Shown in pieces: positions 26,020 to 34,523 of a stretch of DNA of 64,000 nt; the stretch's first letter is position 1; each line of letters starts with the position of its first letter. The stretch is from Albidovulum marisflavi (GTDB taxonomy: Bacteria; Pseudomonadota; Alphaproteobacteria; Rhodobacterales; Rhodobacteraceae): positions 310,001 through 374,000 of the forward strand of contig NZ_JAOWKY010000003.1 in assembly GCF_025751435.1 (NCBI RefSeq), in the 5' to 3' direction. A program made the translations under genes and the position numbers. Below the pieces are notes generated by a model. It was not told the DNA's origin. It saw nothing but the letters and a program-made list of their open reading frames with translations, and did no database searches.

Positions 26020-26382
26020 TCAGTTCAGGACAAATCTCGGTGGATCGCGCGCCGTGTTGCCGGGAAGAACGCGCCCCTCGCCGTGGCGGGCCGGGTCGAT
26101 CAAATTCAGGCGTTGCCATAGCTGAAGCGGAGTGGTCTCGGGCGGCGCGGCGGAGAGCGCCGCCAAGAGGTTGGAGGCAAGGTCAGGGCAAAGGTGGCTT
26201 TGTCCGGTCGGGCGGCCCTGCGAATCAAGCGTGATCTGGACCAGGCCGCCGCCCGAGCAAAGGACAACGACCTGGCCCGTCTCGTCGAAGGCCTGGCCGC
26301 GCGCGAATGCCGTTGCGAAGCCTGTCAGCATCAGAACGAGCGACAGGGCAAAGGCGGCAAATGTGCGGGGCAAGGGCGTCAT
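26020..26382 (-). CDS. Small secreted DUF2946-like protein
   Basis: Protein of 120 aa with an N-terminal signal sequence (FAAFALSLVLMLTGFATAFA). The mature part contains VVLCSGGGLVQITLDSQGRP and SHLCPDLAS, which resemble the conserved Cys-containing region of DUF2946 proteins; the second Cys of the usual CPxC pair is replaced by Leu. Such genes often accompany copper genes, and this one precedes the PCuAC chaperone, so a copper-linked role is plausible but unproven. I chose ATG 26382; a TTG at 26409 would add nine residues. No strong ribosome site is visible at either. Confidence 0.6.
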   Translation of the reverse strand: MTPLPRTFAAFALSLVLMLTGFATAFARGQAFDETGQVVVLCSGGGLVQITLDSQGRPTGQSHLCPDLASNLLAALSAAPPETTPLQLWQRLNLIDPARHGEGRVLPGNTARDPPRFVLN

Positions 26383-26432
26383 GCAGATGGGATACAGCTT
26401 TGCGGGCAACTTGCCGAGGGGGCGAAATGAAG

Positions 26433-26457
26433 CGGCCCCGCCTTTCGGTCGGGGCCG
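26433..26457 (-). terminator. Hairpin after rpmB
   Basis: CGGCCCCG (26433–26440) pairs perfectly with CGGGGCCG (26450–26457) around a 9-base loop; outer G·U and A–T pairs can extend the stem. On the minus strand it follows the rpmB stop by about 26 bases and is followed by a moderately T-rich CTTCATTTCG, so it is a plausible intrinsic terminator for rpmB. Confidence 0.6.
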
Positions 26458-26482
26458 TTCGAAACCTGTCGATGGGCTGGCC

Positions 26483-26767
26483 TCAGGCGGCCTGCGCCTT
26501 TTCGATGTCTTTCTTGATCTTCAGCGCCTTGGACGACAGCTCTTCGTCCTTCGCCTTGGCAAGGAAGGCGTCAAGCCCGCCGCGGTGGTCGACCGTCCGC
26601 AGCGCGGCGGCAGAAATGCGCAGCTTGAACGACTGGCCCAGAGCATCGGAGATCAGGGTGACTTCGTTCAGGTTGGGAAGGAAGCGGCGACGCGTCTTGT
26701 TGTTCGCGTGGCTCACGTTGTTGCCCGACATCGGGCCCTTACCGGTCAGTTCGCAGACGCGCGACAT
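26483..26767 (-). CDS. rpmB: Ribosomal protein bL28
   Basis: Large-subunit ribosomal protein of 94 aa, the longer alphaproteobacterial form. It starts [17 protein letters not shown], followed by [15 protein letters not shown], which are diagnostic. I set the start at ATG 26767, preceded by GAAGGAAA; the open frame continues 49 codons upstream without family similarity. It is divergent from the nitrile hydratase genes. Confidence 0.97.
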   Translation of the reverse strand: MSRVCELTGKGPMSGNNVSHANNKTRRRFLPNLNEVTLISDALGQSFKLRISAAALRTVDHRGGLDAFLAKAKDEELSSKALKIKKDIEKAQAA

Positions 26768-26967
26768 TTTCTTTTCCTTCGTTCGGCTGGACCCGGCGCC
26801 CTTGGCCGAACCCTCATGTCCATAACATTCTGGACGCGGCAGGGGCCACGCCTTGAATTCTGTCGGGCGCTCATACGCGGAATCGCTTTGAGCGTCAAGC
26901 GCGACAGGGTGCATTCACCCACGGCGGCTCTCTGGACAGATGCCATCCGCGCGCGCATCCTGCCGCC

Positions 26968-27582
26968 ATGCCCCACGATCATCACGACCACCCGCATACG
27001 CTTCTGCCTTCCGACCCCGCGCTGCGCGTCAAGGCGTTGGAGACGATCCTGACCCGGAAGGGCCTGGTCGATCCCGCTGCGTTGGATGCGATCCTCGAGA
27101 CCTACGAGAACCAGGTGGGGCCGCACCTTGGGGCCAAGGTCGTGGCGCGGGCCTGGTCCGAGCCGGATTTTCTTGCAGAACTTCGCCAAGATGCCTCGGG
27201 CGCGATCGCGTCAATGGGAATATCGGGGCGACAGGGCGAACATGTCGTGGTGGTTGAAAACACGCCAGACGTGCACAACATGGTCGTCTGCACACTCTGC
27301 TCCTGCTATCCGTGGCCGCTTCTTGGTATCCCGCCCGCCTGGTACAAGTCCGACGCCTATCGCGCCCGCGCCGTGCGCGAGCCGCGCAAGGTTCTGGCCG
27401 AGTTCGGCGTGACCCTGCCCGAAAGCCAGAAGGTCCGGGTTTGGGATTCGACGGCAGAGGTCCGCTACCTTGTCATCCCCATGCGTCCGGCAGGCACCGA
27501 GGGGCTTGGACCCATGGAACTGGCGGACCTGGTCACCCGCGATTCGATGATCGGAACCGGCGTGCCAAGGGCGCCCGAATGA
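26968..27582 (+). CDS. nthA: Nitrile hydratase alpha subunit, cobalt type
   Basis: Catalytic subunit of nitrile hydratase, which hydrates nitriles to amides. The metal claw is at residues 108–113 within [12 protein letters not shown]; Thr between the first Cys pair (CTLCSC) marks the cobalt form, whereas iron enzymes have CSLCSC. Two of these Cys are normally oxidised to sulfinic and sulfenic acids. Length 204 aa is typical. A His-rich N-terminus ([10 protein letters not shown]) is notable. It overlaps the beta-subunit gene by ATGA. Gene order alpha–beta–activator is seen here. No convincing ribosome site is visible upstream of ATG 26968. Confidence 0.95.
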   Translation: MPHDHHDHPHTLLPSDPALRVKALETILTRKGLVDPAALDAILETYENQVGPHLGAKVVARAWSEPDFLAELRQDASGAIASMGISGRQGEHVVVVENTPDVHNMVVCTLCSCYPWPLLGIPPAWYKSDAYRARAVREPRKVLAEFGVTLPESQKVRVWDSTAEVRYLVIPMRPAGTEGLGPMELADLVTRDSMIGTGVPRAPE

Positions 27583-28250
27583 CCCGCGTCCACGACATGG
27601 GCGGGCGCTACGGCGACGGGGAAATCGTGCCAGAGCCGCAGGGTATCGTGCCGTTCGAAAGGGAATGGCACCGCACGGCGCTGGCGTTGACGATTGCGGC
27701 CGGTGGTTTGGGCGCCTGGAACATCGACGGATCGCGCCATGCGCGGGAATGCCTCGCGCCAAAGGATTACGCGCGGTTTTCGTATTACGAGAAATGGATC
27801 GCGGCGCTGGCCGATCTGCTGGTTGCCAAGGGGCTTGTCACCGAGGCCGAACTGGCTGCCGGCAGTGCGGACGCTGCCCCCCCCCATCCCAGGCTGTTCC
27901 AGGCCGCGTCCGTCGCGCCCGCGCTGGCCAAGGGCTCGCCTTATGCGCGACAGGGGGGCGCCCCTGCCTTCGCGGTCGGGGACCGGGTTCGGGCGCGTCT
28001 GCCCGCGCGCAACAGCTTTGTTCCCGGCGGCCACACCCGCCTGCCCGCGTATGCAGCGGGGCATGTGGGGACCGTCGTCCTGATGCACGGCGCCCATGTC
28101 CTTCCCGACACGAATGCCCACGGCCTGGGCGAACACCCCCAGCCGCTCTACACGGTCGCGTTCGACGCAGCCGAGCTTTGGGGCGAGCCAGAGAGGGCAG
28201 GCGACGAGGTCACGCTGGACCTTTGGGAAAGCTACCTGGAGCGCGCATGA
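27579..28250 (+). CDS. nthB: Nitrile hydratase beta subunit
   Basis: Structural partner of the alpha subunit, 223 aa. It begins [14 protein letters not shown], the family's conserved start, and contains [19 protein letters not shown]. The C-terminal SH3-like barrel has [20 protein letters not shown] and the [15 protein letters not shown] stretch. ATG 27579 overlaps the alpha stop; a longer open frame upstream lies inside the alpha gene. Its stop overlaps the activator gene start. Confidence 0.95.
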   Translation: MTRVHDMGGRYGDGEIVPEPQGIVPFEREWHRTALALTIAAGGLGAWNIDGSRHARECLAPKDYARFSYYEKWIAALADLLVAKGLVTEAELAAGSADAAPPHPRLFQAASVAPALAKGSPYARQGGAPAFAVGDRVRARLPARNSFVPGGHTRLPAYAAGHVGTVVLMHGAHVLPDTNAHGLGEHPQPLYTVAFDAAELWGEPERAGDEVTLDLWESYLERA

Positions 28251-28561
28251 CCAAGGATCATGCCCCATTCGACGAACCCTGGCAGGCACAGCTTTTCGCG
28301 TTGACCGTCGCGTTGAGCGAGGCCGGGCATTTTTCCTGGCCTGACTGGACACGCGCCTTCGGCGCCACTCTCCAACTCCACGGCGCGGCGCGGCCGCTTG
28401 ACGGGCGGGACGACTATTGGAACGCCTGGCTGGTCACGCTGGAAGGGATGCTCGAACACTCGGGCGCCGCCGCGCGGGACGAGGCGGAGGCCATCCGCGT
28501 CCTGTGGGAACGGGCCTATCTTTCCACGCCGCACGGCCAGCCGGTGCGGCTGGACCGGTGA
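28247..28561 (+). CDS. Nitrile hydratase activator/accessory protein (beta-like)
   Basis: Small protein of 104 aa homologous to the N-terminal part of nitrile hydratase beta subunits and to cobalt-enzyme activators (P14K/NhlE type). It has FDEPWQAQLFALTVALSEAG, DDYWNAWLVTLEGML and a LSTPHGQPV end. Such proteins carry the alpha subunit during cobalt insertion and cysteine oxidation. It overlaps the beta-subunit stop (ATGA) and is the last gene of the operon, 10 bases before the TauR-type repeats of tpa. Confidence 0.9.
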   Translation: MTKDHAPFDEPWQAQLFALTVALSEAGHFSWPDWTRAFGATLQLHGAARPLDGRDDYWNAWLVTLEGMLEHSGAAARDEAEAIRVLWERAYLSTPHGQPVRLDR

Positions 28562-28571
28562 CCAGGCCGTT

Positions 28572-28604
28572 CTGGACCTAAATTCCGGACGCGCCTGGAC
28601 CTAT
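28572..28604 (+). promoter_or_regulatory. TauR-type operator upstream of tpa
   Basis: Two near-identical direct repeats, CTGGACCTAA (28572–28581) and CTGGACCTAT (28595–28604), start 23 bp apart in the 121-bp space before tpa. They match the CTGGACYTAA repeats that I recall being described for TauR activation of tpa in Rhodobacter capsulatus. This is the best-conserved of the three repeat pairs in the window. Confidence 0.75.
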
Positions 28605-28682
28605 CCCGGCAGCCCGCTTCCGTGTGAACTGGTCGATGATGCCGGCCCCGCCGGCCCTTATTCGCATTGCGAGGGTAGAATC

Positions 28683-30074
28683 ATGACCATTCCCGTACTC
28701 GGAAACGACCTGACCGAGGTGATCGAGGCGGACCGCGCCCACCTCTGGCACCACCTGATCCAGCACAAGCCCTTCGAAACCGTAGACCCGCGGGTCATGG
28801 TCGAAGGCAAGGGTATGCGCGTCTGGGACGCCAAGGGGGTCGAGCGCATCGACGCCGTCTCGGGCGGCGTCTGGACCGTCAACGTGGGCTATGGGCGCGA
28901 GACGATCGCCAAGGCTGTGTATGAACAGCTGGTGAAGATGAACTACTTCGCCAACTCTGCCGGGTCGATTCCCGGCTCGCTCTTCGCCAAGCGCCTGATC
29001 GAGAAGATGCCGGGGATGAGCCGGGTCTACTACACGAACTCGGGGTCCGAGGCCAACGAAAAGGCCTTCAAGATGATCCGCCAGATCGCCCACAAGAAGT
29101 ACGGCGGCAAGAAGTACAAGATCCTGTATCGCGACCGCGACTACCACGGTGGCACGCTGGCAACGATGTCGGCAGGCGGCCAGGACGAACGCGTGATGCA
29201 GTACGGACCGCTGGCGCCCGGGTTCGTGCGCGTGCCCCATTGCATGGAATACCGTCGTCATCAGCAGGACGGCGCACCGGTCGAGAACTACGGCGAATGG
29301 GCGGCCGACCAGATCGAACAGGTGATCCTGCGCGAAGGTCCCGACACCGTGGGCGGCCTCTGCCTTGAGCCGGTGACCGCCGGCGGAGGCGTCATCACGC
29401 CACCGGAAGGCTACTGGGACCGCGTGCAGGAGATCTGCAAGAAGTACGACATCCTGCTGCACATCGACGAGGTCGTCTGCGGCGTGGGTCGCACCGGCAC
29501 CTGGTTCGGCTATCAGCACTACGGCATCAAGCCCGATTTCGTGACCATGGCCAAGGGCGTGGCCTCGGGCTATGCCGCGATCGCCTGCTGCGTCACGACC
29601 GAGGCGGTCTTCGACATGTTCAAGGACAACGCCGACGATCCGATGAACTACTTCCGCGACATCTCGACCTTCGGCGGCTGCACCGCGGGTCCGGCGGCGG
29701 CGCTTGAAAACATGCGTATCATCGAGGACGAGGGCCTTCTGGAGAATACCGTGAAGATGGGCGAGCGTACGGTCGCCAACCTGCGCGCGCTGATGGAAAA
29801 GCACCGGGTTATCGGCGATGTGCGCGGCAAGGGGCTGTTCTGCGGGGCCGAGCTTGTCGCCGACCGCCAGACCAAGGAACCCGTGAGCGAAAAGCAGGTG
29901 GCCGCGGTCGTGGGCGAATGCTTCGCCCAAGGCGTGATCATCGGATCCTCCAACCGCTCGGTGCCGGGGTTGAACAACGTGCTCTGCCTCAGCCCCGCGC
30001 TGATCGCCACGGCCGATGACATCGACGCGATCACCGGTGCAATCGACACGGCGCTTACCAAGGTCTTCGGCTAA
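28683..30074 (+). CDS. tpa: Taurine–pyruvate aminotransferase
   Basis: PLP class III aminotransferase of 463 aa that converts taurine and pyruvate to sulfoacetaldehyde and alanine. Motifs seen are YYTNSGSEANEKAFKM, the DYHGGTLATMSAGGQ phosphate region, HIDEVVCGVGRTGTWFGYQH and the PLP lysine in TMAKGVASGYAAI. The sequence reads as a dedicated Tpa throughout (MSRVYYTNSG, MEYRRHQQDG). GAGGG precedes ATG 28683; the upstream frame extension runs through the nitrile hydratase activator gene. The TauR-type repeats lie 79 bp upstream and a MocR gene follows, so induction by taurine is likely. Its product feeds Xsc, encoded 22 kb away. Confidence 0.95.
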   Translation: MTIPVLGNDLTEVIEADRAHLWHHLIQHKPFETVDPRVMVEGKGMRVWDAKGVERIDAVSGGVWTVNVGYGRETIAKAVYEQLVKMNYFANSAGSIPGSLFAKRLIEKMPGMSRVYYTNSGSEANEKAFKMIRQIAHKKYGGKKYKILYRDRDYHGGTLATMSAGGQDERVMQYGPLAPGFVRVPHCMEYRRHQQDGAPVENYGEWAADQIEQVILREGPDTVGGLCLEPVTAGGGVITPPEGYWDRVQEICKKYDILLHIDEVVCGVGRTGTWFGYQHYGIKPDFVTMAKGVASGYAAIACCVTTEAVFDMFKDNADDPMNYFRDISTFGGCTAGPAAALENMRIIEDEGLLENTVKMGERTVANLRALMEKHRVIGDVRGKGLFCGAELVADRQTKEPVSEKQVAAVVGECFAQGVIIGSSNRSVPGLNNVLCLSPALIATADDIDAITGAIDTALTKVFG

Positions 30075-30096
30075 GGGGCGGGATTGACGAAAAGGG

Positions 30097-30121
30097 GTTC
30101 GCCCGCCCGGCGCGGGCGAAC
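30097..30121 (+). terminator. Hairpin after tpa
   Basis: A perfect 10-bp stem, GTTCGCCCGC with GCGGGCGAAC, closes a 5-base loop 22 bases after the tpa stop. No T-run follows, so it may act as a transcript-stabilising or rho-assisted stop rather than a strong intrinsic terminator. Confidence 0.6.
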
Positions 30122-30181
30122 TCAAGGCAGCCGTCGGATTGTTTCGGCATCAGGAAGGACAGATCGTGCAGGGAAGGATTG

Positions 30182-30213
30182 ATGGAGCCAGATCCGCCGT
30201 GCAATAAGTCCAG
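30182..30213 (-). promoter_or_regulatory. Candidate TauR/MocR operator overlapping the start region of the second MocR gene
   Basis: On the minus strand, CTGGACTTAT (30213–30204) and the weaker CTGGCTCCAT (30191–30182) form a direct repeat with 22-bp spacing. The first copy ends only two bases before ATG 30216. This placement suggests autorepression of the regulator or a site acting at the following genes. Confidence 0.45.
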
Positions 30214-30215
30214 TC

Positions 30216-31694
30216 ATGCCGATCCCGGTCGAAACCTTTTTCCTTGCACCCGATGCCGGCGGAACGCTGCAGCAGCAGATCCGCGCGATGATCGCGGACG
30301 GGATCCTTGCGGGCCGGCTGCGGGCGGGGGACAAGCTGCCCTCAAGCCGGCGGCTGGCGGACCATCTGGGGGTCAGCCGGATCACGGTGACGCTGGCCTA
30401 CACCGACCTCGTGGCAGGCGACTACCTGTGGGCGCGCGGCCGTTCGGGGCACTACGTTTCCGAGACCGCGCCAACCCGGCCCGATGTGCGGCGCCTTCCC
30501 AATGCTCCGGAAAGCGCGGTCGATTGGTCTGCACGGATCGTCGGAGATTTCTCGGGCCATGGCATCGTCGGCCGGCCGGAGGACTGGCGCAGCTATCCCT
30601 ATCCCTTCATCTACGGGCAGGCCGATCCGGCGCTGTTCGATCACCAGAATTGGCGGCAATGCGCGCTGCGTGCGCTTGGCCGGCGGGATTTCGACGCGCT
30701 GACCGAGGACTACTACGAACGCGACGACCCGATGCTGATCGAATATGTCCTGCGATCGCTTCTGCCTCGGCGCGGGATCGCCGCAGCGCCGACCGAGGTG
30801 TTGCTGACGCTCGGCGCGCAAAACGCGCTTTGGCTGGCGACACAGGTCCTGCTGGGGCCGGGGCGCCAGGCAGTGACGGAAAATCCTTGCTACACCGGAC
30901 TTCGGTCCATCCTCGGGCAGACCGCCTCGAACGTTCTTGCGGTCGATGTGGACGAAGAGGGGCTGCCCCCAGATGCAGTTCCCGCAGGGGCGGACGTGGT
31001 CTTCGTGACGCCCTCGCATCAGAGTCCGACGAACGCGACCATGCCGGTCCAGCGGCGGCTGGCGTTGCTCGACCGCGCCGGCCGGGACGATTTCGTCATT
31101 GTCGAGGACGACTACGAATTCGAGATGTCTTTCCTCCGGCCAGCCGCGCCCTCGCTCAAGTCGCTCGATGCCGAGGGACGCGTGATCTACGTGGGCTCTT
31201 TTTCCAAGTCGCTTTTCCCGGGGGTGCGGCTCGGCTACATCGTTGCGCCCGAAGCCTTCGTGCGCGAGGCGCGGGCGCTGAGGGGGGCGGTCTTCCGTCA
31301 TCCCCCCGGCCATGTGCAGCGCACCGTCGCGTATTTCCTGGCGCTTGGTCATTACGACGCCCATCTGAACCGGCTGCATCAGGCCTACCGGCGACGGCGC
31401 GTGGTGATGAACGAAGCCATACGCGCGGCGGGGCTGACGGTCGCGGGCCGCGGCGACTTCGGCGGCTCAAGCTTCTGGATGGCCGCGCCGGAGGGCGTCG
31501 ATTCCGAGGACCTGGCGCAACAGTTGAAAACGCGCGGCGTCCTGATCGAGCCGGGGCGCAAGTTCTTTGCCCCCGGTCGCGACACACGGAACACCTACAG
31601 GATCGCCTATTCGTCGATTGCGCCAGGGAAGATCCCGGAAGGCATCGCGCGCATCGCCGAGGCGATCGGCGAACGGGCGGACGCGGCGCGATAA
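30216..31694 (+). CDS. tauR: MocR/TauR-like PLP-dependent transcriptional regulator (copy 2)
   Basis: MocR-subfamily GntR regulator of 492 aa. The winged helix is at about 20–85 (LPSSRRLADHLGVSRITVTL) and the aminotransferase-like domain at about 125–485, with VEDDYEFEMSFL and the PLP lysine motif GSFSKSLFPGVRLGY. Its position between tpa and soeABC, and the TauR-type repeats before tpa, make it the best TauR candidate. It is plainly paralogous to the copy beside xsc; shared stretches include PFIYGQADPALFDH versus PFVYGQVDPRLFDH. The soeA start follows 39 bp after its stop, so it may be cotranscribed with soeABC. Confidence 0.92.
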   Translation: MPIPVETFFLAPDAGGTLQQQIRAMIADGILAGRLRAGDKLPSSRRLADHLGVSRITVTLAYTDLVAGDYLWARGRSGHYVSETAPTRPDVRRLPNAPESAVDWSARIVGDFSGHGIVGRPEDWRSYPYPFIYGQADPALFDHQNWRQCALRALGRRDFDALTEDYYERDDPMLIEYVLRSLLPRRGIAAAPTEVLLTLGAQNALWLATQVLLGPGRQAVTENPCYTGLRSILGQTASNVLAVDVDEEGLPPDAVPAGADVVFVTPSHQSPTNATMPVQRRLALLDRAGRDDFVIVEDDYEFEMSFLRPAAPSLKSLDAEGRVIYVGSFSKSLFPGVRLGYIVAPEAFVREARALRGAVFRHPPGHVQRTVAYFLALGHYDAHLNRLHQAYRRRRVVMNEAIRAAGLTVAGRGDFGGSSFWMAAPEGVDSEDLAQQLKTRGVLIEPGRKFFAPGRDTRNTYRIAYSSIAPGKIPEGIARIAEAIGERADAAR

Positions 31695-31733
31695 GGCATG
31701 AAGCCCGCGCATGAGACGGGCAGGGGAGGATGA

Positions 31734-34523
31734 ATGACGCGGCACGAACCCAGGCTTGATACCTCGCCCAAGGTGTCCGACGAAATTCGGCGGACCACGT
31801 GCTACATGTGTGCCTGCCGCTGCGGCATCAACGTGCACATGACATCCGGCAAGGTGAGCTACATCGAGGGCAACCGGGATCATCCGGTGAACAAGGGCGT
31901 GCTGTGCGCAAAGGGCGCGTCGGGCATCATGCAGGTGACCGCGCCTTCGCGGCTGACAAGGCCGCTGCGCAGGGTGGGGCCGCGCGGGTCCGGCGCGTTC
32001 GAAGAGATCAGCTGGGACGAGGCTTTGGGAATCGCGACCCAGTGGCTGGCGCCCCTGCGCGCCACCGCGCCCGAAAAATTCGCGTTCTTTACGGGCCGCG
32101 ACCAGTCGCAAAGCTTCACCAGTTTCTGGGCGCAGGCCTTCGGGACGCCGAACTATGCCGCGCATGGCGGCTTCTGTTCCGTCAACATGGCGGCGGCGGG
32201 CATCTACACCATGGGCGGGGCGTTCTGGGAATTTGGCCAGCCCGACTGGGAACGGACGCGGCTTTTCGTGCTTTTCGGGGTGGCAGAGGATCACGATAGC
32301 AACCCGATCAAGATGGGTATCGGGCGGATAAAGTCGCGCGGGGGCCGCGTGATCGGCGTCAACCCGATCCGAACCGGATACAATGCCGTCGCTGACGACT
32401 GGATCGGGATCACACCGGGGACGGACGGGCTTCTGATCCTCTCTCTGATCCATGAGCTTCTGAAGGCGGGAAAGGTGGACTTGGACTACCTTGCCAGCTG
32501 GACCAACGCCCCCTGCCTGATCGATGAGACCGCGGGGGAGGAAAAGGGGCTGCTTCTACGCGACGACCTCGGCAAGCCGCTTGTCATCGACCGACGGACG
32601 GGGGACGCCGTCCCCTACGACACCGCCGGCGTGCGGCCCGACCTTGGGGCAACGCACAACGGGTGCAGGACCGTGTTCCAGCACATGGCGGAACGCTACC
32701 TTCGGGAGGACTACGCACCCGAGGCGGTGGCCGACAGATGCGGAGTTCCGGCCGCGCGCATCCGGGCGCTTGCCGCCGAGATCGCCGAGACGGCATTCAA
32801 CCAGACGATCGAGATCGACCAGCCCTGGACCGATTTCCGCGGAGAGACGCACGAAAGGATGGTGGGCCGCCCGGTCAGCTTCCACGCCATGCGCGGCATC
32901 TCGGCCCATTCCAACGGATTTCAGACCGCCCGCGCGCTGCATGTGCTCCAGATCCTGCTCGGCACGGTCGAGGTGCCGGGGGGCTTCCGCTTCAAGCCGC
33001 CCTATCCGAAACCCGCGCACGCGCATCCGACGCCGCACAGCTACTTCATGCCCGGCCGGCCGCTGGACGGCCCCCACCTTGGTTTTCCGCAGGGGCCCGA
33101 ACACCTTGCGCTGAAGCTGGATGACCAGACGCCGGCGCGGATCGACAAGGGGTTCACCTGGGAAAACCCGCTTTCGGCGCATGGGCTTATGCATATGGTC
33201 ATTCCGAACGCGGTCGCGGGCGATCCCTACCGCATCGACACGCTGATGCTTTACATGGCCAACATGTCCTGGAACTCCTCCATGAACACCCGCGAGGTGA
33301 TGGAGATGCTGACCCGAAAGGACGGCAACGGCGACTACATGATCCCGCGCATCATCTATTCCGACGCCTACGCGTCCGAGATGGTGGCCTACGCCGACCT
33401 GATCCTGCCGGACACGACCTATCTTGAGCGCCACGACTGCATCAGCCTTCTTGACCGTCCGATCTGCGAGGCGGACCATGCGGCCGACGCGATCCGCTGG
33501 CCGGTGGTGGAGCCGGACCGGGACGTGCGCGGGTTCCAGTCAGTGCTGGTCGACCTGGCGGGCCGGCTTGGCCTGCCGGGCTTCGTCACGGACGACGGAC
33601 GCCCCAGGTATCGCGACTACGCCGACTACATCGTCAACCATCAGCGCCGGCCGGGCGTCGGACCGCTTTTCGGGTATCGGGGGCATGGCAAGGACGTGGG
33701 TCGGGGCGCGCCCAATCCCAATCAGATCAATGCCTATATCGCGAACGGGGGCTTCTTTGCCGCCGAGGTTCCGGACGGCGCAAAGTTCTTCAAGCCCTGG
33801 AACCGAGCCTATCAGGACTGGGCGGTCAGCATGGGCTTCTACGATACGCCCCAGCCTTACCTGTTCCAGCTTTACTGCGAACCGATGCGGCGCTTCCAGC
33901 TGGCGGCCGAGGGTTATCACGAACGCCAGCCGCCCGATTTCCTGCGTGACCGCATCAAGGCCACAATGGACCCGCTGCCGATCTGGTACGAGCCCTTCGG
34001 GGAGGAGGTCGGAGCAAGCTATCCGCTGCATGCGCTGACACAGCGGCCGATGGCGATGTATCATTCCTGGGGGTCGCAGAACGCCTGGCTCCGGCAGATT
34101 CACGGCCACAACCCGCTTTACGTGCCCACCACCGTCTGGACGAAGCATGGTTTCAAGGAGGGCGACTGGGCGCGGCTCTCCTCGCCCAACGGGGCGATCG
34201 TTGTGCCGGTTGCGCATATGGCGGCCCTGAATGGGGATACGGTCTGGACCTGGAACGCCATCGGCAAGCGCAAGGGCGCCTGGGCGCTTGACACGGCCGC
34301 ACCGGAAGCGACGAAGGGGTTCCTGCTCAATCACCTGATATCCGAGCTTCTGCCCGACCGGGGTGACGGTCACCGCTGGTCGAATTCCGATCCGATCACC
34401 GGACAGGCCGCCTGGTTCGATTTGCGTGTCCGCATCGAACGCGTCGATCCACCGGACGAAGCGATGCCGGCATTTCCCGCGATCCCCTCACCCGTTCCTG
34501 CCGCGAAAAGGAACCGGCCATGA
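31734..34523 (+). CDS. soeA: Sulfite dehydrogenase molybdenum subunit (SoeA-type, DMSO reductase family)
   Basis: Cytoplasmic molybdopterin oxidoreductase of 929 aa, the catalytic subunit of a three-part membrane-bound enzyme. The N-terminal 4Fe-4S ligands are C23, C26, C30 and C58 (CYMCACRCG ... GVLCAKG). No twin-arginine signal is seen, as expected for SoeA, which faces the cytoplasm. The bis-MGD regions and C-terminal dinucleotide-binding domain (YVPTTVWTKHGFKEGDWARL) are present. Linkage to tpa and TauR argues for oxidation of sulfite released by Xsc to sulfate. Polysulfide or thiosulfate reductase-like activity is the alternative from family alone. It overlaps soeB by four bases. Confidence 0.88.
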   Translation: MTRHEPRLDTSPKVSDEIRRTTCYMCACRCGINVHMTSGKVSYIEGNRDHPVNKGVLCAKGASGIMQVTAPSRLTRPLRRVGPRGSGAFEEISWDEALGIATQWLAPLRATAPEKFAFFTGRDQSQSFTSFWAQAFGTPNYAAHGGFCSVNMAAAGIYTMGGAFWEFGQPDWERTRLFVLFGVAEDHDSNPIKMGIGRIKSRGGRVIGVNPIRTGYNAVADDWIGITPGTDGLLILSLIHELLKAGKVDLDYLASWTNAPCLIDETAGEEKGLLLRDDLGKPLVIDRRTGDAVPYDTAGVRPDLGATHNGCRTVFQHMAERYLREDYAPEAVADRCGVPAARIRALAAEIAETAFNQTIEIDQPWTDFRGETHERMVGRPVSFHAMRGISAHSNGFQTARALHVLQILLGTVEVPGGFRFKPPYPKPAHAHPTPHSYFMPGRPLDGPHLGFPQGPEHLALKLDDQTPARIDKGFTWENPLSAHGLMHMVIPNAVAGDPYRIDTLMLYMANMSWNSSMNTREVMEMLTRKDGNGDYMIPRIIYSDAYASEMVAYADLILPDTTYLERHDCISLLDRPICEADHAADAIRWPVVEPDRDVRGFQSVLVDLAGRLGLPGFVTDDGRPRYRDYADYIVNHQRRPGVGPLFGYRGHGKDVGRGAPNPNQINAYIANGGFFAAEVPDGAKFFKPWNRAYQDWAVSMGFYDTPQPYLFQLYCEPMRRFQLAAEGYHERQPPDFLRDRIKATMDPLPIWYEPFGEEVGASYPLHALTQRPMAMYHSWGSQNAWLRQIHGHNPLYVPTTVWTKHGFKEGDWARLSSPNGAIVVPVAHMAALNGDTVWTWNAIGKRKGAWALDTAAPEATKGFLLNHLISELLPDRGDGHRWSNSDPITGQAAWFDLRVRIERVDPPDEAMPAFPAIPSPVPAAKRNRP

